Assembly (NCBI RefSeq): GCF_032884065.1
Contig: NC_088871.1
Coordinates: forward strand, 12,314,393-12,378,392
Origin: Artemia franciscana
Lineage: Eukaryota; Arthropoda; Branchiopoda; Anostraca; Artemiidae
DNA: 64,000 nucleotides
Direction: 5' to 3'
A model generated the notes under the pieces. It saw only the letters and a program-made list of their open reading frames with translations, did not search any database and had not been told where the DNA came from. Shown in pieces: positions 58,641 through 64,000 of this stretch. A program made the translations under genes and the position numbers. Numbering within the stretch: the stretch's first letter is position 1; each line of letters starts with the position of its first letter.

Positions 58641-59050
58641 ACTTACAATTGTCATAGTTTTGTTTTATGGTGTTATGTCAGGATTATAGCTTATGCTTTT
58701 CCAGGTTATTTTCACTGCAGTACTTTTCTGCCTCTGTAGCCCCTGTTTATAATACTGAAAGTGTATCCTATGCCTTTGCAACTACTTCTACTGTTCTGCC
58801 AATGGCCCAAAATGCAGTATAATCACTAAATACAGATGGCATCACTAAGTAGTCATCTAACAGTAAATCAGTTCGATTCAAATTATACAGGCTTAAGCTC
58901 AGAGCAGAGCCCTGAGACTCGGATCTTTTAACTTTAATTGCTTGTTCTGTAATATACTCTTCAACTTTTACTGCCCCCTCACTATTTGACTAATAGTCCT
59001 CAGTTGTGCTAAGCAATCTCCTGTTAAATTTCCCTTCTACAATGCCTTTT
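58640..59050 (-). mobile_element. LINE reverse-transcriptase fragment
   Basis: The minus strand reads KGIVEGKFNRRLLSTTEDY, AVKVEEYITEQAIKV, SQGSALSLSLYNLNRTDLLL (motif B, PQGSVLGPLLY-like), DDYLVMPSVFSDYTAFWAIG (around the degraded motif C, ADDT equivalent) and RTVEVVAKA. The order and spacing match Jockey/CR1-type reverse transcriptases. It is a short dead fragment. Confidence 0.6.
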
Positions 59051-59189
59051 CTTTTAGGATGTTGTTAAAATAATTAGTTCTTTTTGTACGCAGCAAGGTG
59101 CATCTCTGTGTAGTGATACTGCTTTTTCTAATGTGCTTCTATTTTTGTAAATCTGGCTGGTAATTTTTAACAGTATTGTTTCTTTTCAT

Positions 59190-60425
<1,236 letters not shown>

Positions 60426-62302
60426 AAAAAGAGAAAAGAAAAAATAATACTTTTTGCCCCCATTGCTCTTTGCTTCAGCAGCGCTATTGGGCTGCATATG
60501 ATGTAATTCCTAAGTATAATTTCTATCAGTCAGGGAAGTTTTAACTATTTCACTTAGCTATTTCTCTGCACTATCTGTTATAGTTTTTAGGTATTATTTT
60601 ACCAGGAATAGCTGGGATGATGTGGTGTGGATTTGCCCACTATCACTACAACTACTGCTAGTAACTTAGACGTAGTGTTGTAACTGGTAAAATTAGTCAC
60701 GGTGAAATTGATATTTTACGTATTTTACCCATTTTACGTAATTTACGAGTTTTACCTATGTTACCGGTATTGTACATATTTTAATGACATATTTTACAAC
60801 GCCTTGCAATTTTTATTACACAAAAGCGTGAAGAGGCTGACAGAAAAAGGATTGAATATGATTTTGTTTTATGCATAGCTGTGTTCCCTGGTTTAAAAGG
60901 TCGTTTGTCTGACTTAGGTCTCTGGTTATCAGAACGATAATGTGTATTATAGTACAGGTAATTATAATTTTAAAATGTTGGTTTATTAGCTGAAATAATA
61001 TTACACTAGTTCTGTGAATTTTTAAAGGTAGAAAGGGCTACAAGCGGGATTGACATAAAAAACAAGAAAAAAAATAACAACGTTAAATAGCTGAGAAAAT
61101 GAGGGTAATGTTAGCCAGCAGACAAAAAAAAAGCGAAAATGATAGAGGCAGATATTTTGTGAGGGACTTCTGCCCAGCCCTCTTCAGTGCTGAAAAAAAA
61201 GAAGAAAGAAAACTGATTTTTTGAATTAATTCTAACTGTGCAGAAGAAAGACTGAATCAAACAAACCAAAAACTCAGCCAGAATAAATGAAAGGCAATTC
61301 AGCTATTAGATTGGGCAACAATTCTCTGCTTAGTGATTGACTTAGATTGTCTTCTGACCTAATTTTCATTAAAAGTGTGGTCTGATGATTTTAATCTAAA
61401 CTGAAGAAAAATTTTATTTGATTCCTTTAATTTTAAGTTATTGTAAATTGGGCTTATTGAAATATCTCCAGTATCTTTATTTAAAGCAATGTATCTATTT
61501 ATGGATTTTTTAAAATTTCAATTGCCTTCCCAAAAGAATGTGGGAAGCCATTTACTTGAAGTATTGAAGTTGCCTCATCGAAAAGAACTACTTGATCTGG
61601 ATTTTCAACAATACGGAGGGCCGAAGCAGAATTAATATCCTCATTTTTATTTCAAATTACACATCTCAGAGAATCTTGTATTCATGCCACCTTTTCCCCC
61701 TGGGAGCCAGCATTTAGCTCCCCCGGAAAATACCCCCATGGAATATTCCCCCTCCCCCGTGGAAAACCCAATCTATTTTCCTATTAGGTAATTCCAGATT
61801 TTCATTAGAAGGGAAATTGAAATTTCTACTCTTCTGTTTAAGTCAGGGGCAATCGTATCGCATTACCTATAGTAAAGACCCATAACCTAAGGGTTCAACG
61901 CATTAATATTTGTTCATTTTTTTTTTCTCAGAGGCACTTTGTGTAGAAGGAGGGGGGATCGAATAAGCTTTGGAGGGGCTATTCGAAGCTTAAACTTCGA
62001 ACAAGCTTTTGCAGCATACATTTCTGCTGCTATCACATCAACCTGTATTCTGCTCAAACTACCTGGAATATTTAAATTAAACCCCCCTTAAAATGCAATA
62101 GATTCTTTATGCCTATCGTGGCTCCTCCTCCACTACTAGTTATGCTTGTCTTTTTTTCTAATGACACTAAAAGAGAGAGACAGAGAGGATGTGCTGACCC
62201 CCTAAACTGGGTTGATGAAGGAGGAGTATTCTTAACTTCCGAACTCTTTCCAGGAATTGTGTTAAGAGAACCACTAACTTTTATGAACTCTTCTTATTAC
62301 AG
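60426..62302. other. No gene seen; probable upstream / 5' UTR intron of EXOC4
   Basis: AT-rich spacer. It contains a TTTTAC-rich stretch at 60705-60795, CTTCTGCCCAGCCCTCTTCAG at about 61168 and a C-rich stretch at 61690-61770 (GGAAAATACCCCC, GGAATATTCCCCC), which look like repeat remnants. An acceptor at 62301-62302 implies an upstream non-coding exon not located here. Confidence 0.45.
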
Positions 62303-62431
62303 GTTACTCTTATAAACAATGGATCCAAGTGAATCACAGAGTTTATTGATGCAGGTGATTCGTTTGCTGTCAGCTACTGGAGAAAATGACCAGAGAGAAA
62401 AGGAAAAGATCAAACTTGAAAGATCATATAG
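62303..62431 (+). CDS. EXOC4: Exocyst complex component Sec8/EXOC4, first coding exon (partial gene)
   Basis: The exon runs from acceptor TTCTTATTACAG (ending 62302) to donor ATATAG|GTAGGT (62431/62432); translation begins at the ATG at 62319. The 37 complete codons read MDPSESQSLLMQVIRLLS then ATGENDQREKEKIKLERSY. This is the conserved N-terminus of Sec8: in animals LL-x-VI-R/K-x-L, a short variable loop, then a REnEk-x-LE-x-x-Y/F helix. Sec8 is a subunit of the octameric exocyst, which tethers secretory vesicles to the plasma membrane, and this helix enters the CorEx bundle. The N-terminus is short relative to vertebrates, as basic residues before the helix are missing. The exon ends two bases into a codon. 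Later exons, about 900 residues' worth, were not found before 64000 and must lie further right. The match is short but specific. Confidence 0.72.
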
Positions 62432-63483
62432 GTAGGTCAAATTCTCTATTTCATTTTGGCTATCTTAAATTGTATATTGGGGCGAAATAAAGATTCCATC
62501 CATGTTGCGCTCTGTGATGAGTTCTGCCGGTTCTCTGGCTGCTTGCTATGTCCTGGTTAAGGAGCTGGTAGCCTCCCAACTATAGAGAAACTCCAAATTC
62601 AGCCATCCTCTGTCACTCTGTCTACGTTGCACTTAGATGCAGTTGTTGACTCAGTGGATACAGTGCCTTCTGAGAGATTGTGATTTTATTTTATTTTTTT
62701 ACACTTTATTTAAATTAGATTACATTATTGTTTTTTTACCTTCATTTTTTATTAAGGTTTCCTCTCATTTTTGGGGATTTTAAAGAAAAGTTGATGGCCA
62801 TCAGAGAGAAAACTTTGTATTGTATACAGCTGATAAACCTCAGATTGACTGTAACTGGTCGAAATAGTTTTTGATTGGATTTACCAATGAAAAATTTCGT
62901 TACTGTGTAGATCACAATGATAAAATTCACATTTGCGAAACAGAACTTTCATCTTGAGAGCCAAACAATAGGACAATATTCGCAAGGTGGCTAGCTAAGC
63001 TCGCTTTGCTTTCCATCAAATATTCAAGATTTGCAGAAAGCTGCCAGGCTGAATTTTGCAATAGGAAAAGAATTGGCTGAACTTGAAAAGGAATTCCAAT
63101 GTACTAATGGAAAGTTTCTTATTAAGCCTTTGTAGACTTGAATTCAAATTGTTGCCAACATGGCTTAAAACAACCTATGTATGTCGCTATTCTCTTTATT
63201 TTACAGAACCTAACCAATGAAAAAACTGAGAAAACGGGTATAATACTTTAAACAAAGCAGAAGACAAAGCAACAATCTTTAAATAATGAAGAAATCCGAA
63301 TATTTCTGCTTCAAGTCCAGAAGCTTATATCAAGGAAAAAAATTTAACTAAGCTAAGTTAAACACAACTTATAAAGAAGCAGGAAACGCGGAACGATAAA
63401 CAAAACATATCTTAATAACTTCTAATATCACCAGCAAATAGCACGGACACAAACAACAGAATGATAAATTAGGTTGTCTCTGG
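62432..63483 (+). other. Intron sequence, no exon recognised
   Basis: A short coding-like frame at about 63030-63135 (LNFAIGKELAELEKEFQC) follows a TTTGCAG, but no exocyst motif is visible and it ends in a stop. The rest is AT-rich. Confidence 0.45.
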
Positions 63484-63580
63484 TAGTGTTGGGTGATATT
63501 GGATATCGATTTCGATATATCACACCAAATACCGATATCGAAATCGAAACGAAAATATCAATATCGAAGACGGTTTTATT
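63484..63580. repeat. MITE-like palindromic fragment (GATATCGA-rich)
   Basis: Starts with AGTGTTGGGTGATATTGG, followed by GATATCGATTTCGATAT and then CCGATATCGAAATCGAAAC, self-complementary blocks. Many arthropod hAT-type MITEs have such ends. Only one end is evident, so the limits are uncertain. Confidence 0.4.
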
Positions 63581-63777
63581 TCGGATTTTTCTTGTATCTA
63601 CTGCTGAAGGTCCAGCAGAGAAGATCCAACATAGAAAATTGTTTCGTAAATGGCTGAGAAGAAGAATAATATATTCAACCCATTGATTCATATGTGCTGA
63701 GACATAGCTTGCACAGCCTTTATCCATAAGTTGGCATATCCTGTTCTCAAACTACGTTCAGTGAAGGTGAACTCTAA

Positions 63778-64000
63778 AATTTTGCTGAGAACCTCCAAAA
63801 GGCTTGGCTAGATAAAATACCTTTCTGGCTTATAGGCCTTGTTCAGATCACACTCCTCACGATTGCCACATACCTCAATCAACTTTTCATGAGACTGTAT
63901 ATTACCCACGAAGATCTTCTCCAAGTCGAGAGTAAAATAGCAAGAGACATGGATCTAGCGTTACTGGAATCTGCATCAACAGATGCAAGTGACGAGGCAG
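63778..64000 (+). CDS. Unrecognised coding-like frame running off the window
   Basis: Open for 74 codons from after a TAA (63775-63777) to the window edge. It reads NLQKAWLDKIPFWLIGLVQI, then TLLTIATYLNQLFMRLYI, THEDLLQVESKIARDMDLAL and ESASTDASDEA. A hydrophobic stretch (WLIGLVQITLLTIATYL) could be one membrane segment, followed by a polar, acidic region. The first in-frame ATG is near 63889. It is not recognisable as the next EXOC4 exon. It could be a transposon ORF1 or an exon of another gene. Confidence 0.35.

Overview
The window looks like arthropod nuclear DNA, most likely from a crustacean. It is AT-rich and intron-dominated, with pyrimidine-AG / GT splice signals, long homopolymers, TA microsatellites and a dense, layered load of transposons. 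The dispersed repeats at 1-210 and 8723-8868 resemble, from memory, repeats in brine-shrimp (Artemia) sequence. That is recollection, not a search.

Three host genes can be supported, all on the + strand. (1) At 1285-1445 is the last coding exon of a glucose-6-phosphate 1-epimerase; the rest lies left of the window. (2) A THAP zinc-finger / coiled-coil gene is split between 22252-22357 and 32207-33336. The two exons join in frame to give a complete C2CH THAP domain across an intron of about 9.85 kb. (3) At 62303-62431 is the first coding exon of the exocyst subunit Sec8/EXOC4, which continues to the right. Three further open stretches look coding but are unrecognised (33959-34171 minus, 43507-43776 plus, 63778-64000 plus).

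The rest is mobile DNA, much of it nested. At 12.1-14.5 kb an unnamed repeat is split by a LINE with 18-bp target duplications. That LINE holds a CR1/Jockey-like LINE, which in turn holds a SINE with an 11-bp target duplication. At 15.5-18.3 kb one LINE is split by another LINE end and abuts a third. At 18.4-21.2 kb lies a Penelope-like element with an uninterrupted 695-residue reverse transcriptase. The THAP intron carries a LINE relic and a 3.6-kb foldback-type element (26138-29702): about 680-bp inverted arms around a satellite of about 290-bp units. At 35.2-41.8 kb two arms of about 0.7 kb in inverted orientation enclose a LINE that itself contains a LINE. At 44.3-45.9 kb is a decayed hAT transposase with a hairpin of about 100-bp arms. 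At 50159-54723 a young but broken Ty3/gypsy LTR element sits inside a LINE. At 56379-57702 is a delimited, internally deleted piggyBac element with TTAA target duplications. Satellites lie at 1.0, 35.2-35.6 and 59.2-60.4 kb.

There are no operons. No rRNA, tRNA or CRISPR array was seen. The genes are independent single loci, and most of the annotation describes the transposon layers between and inside them.
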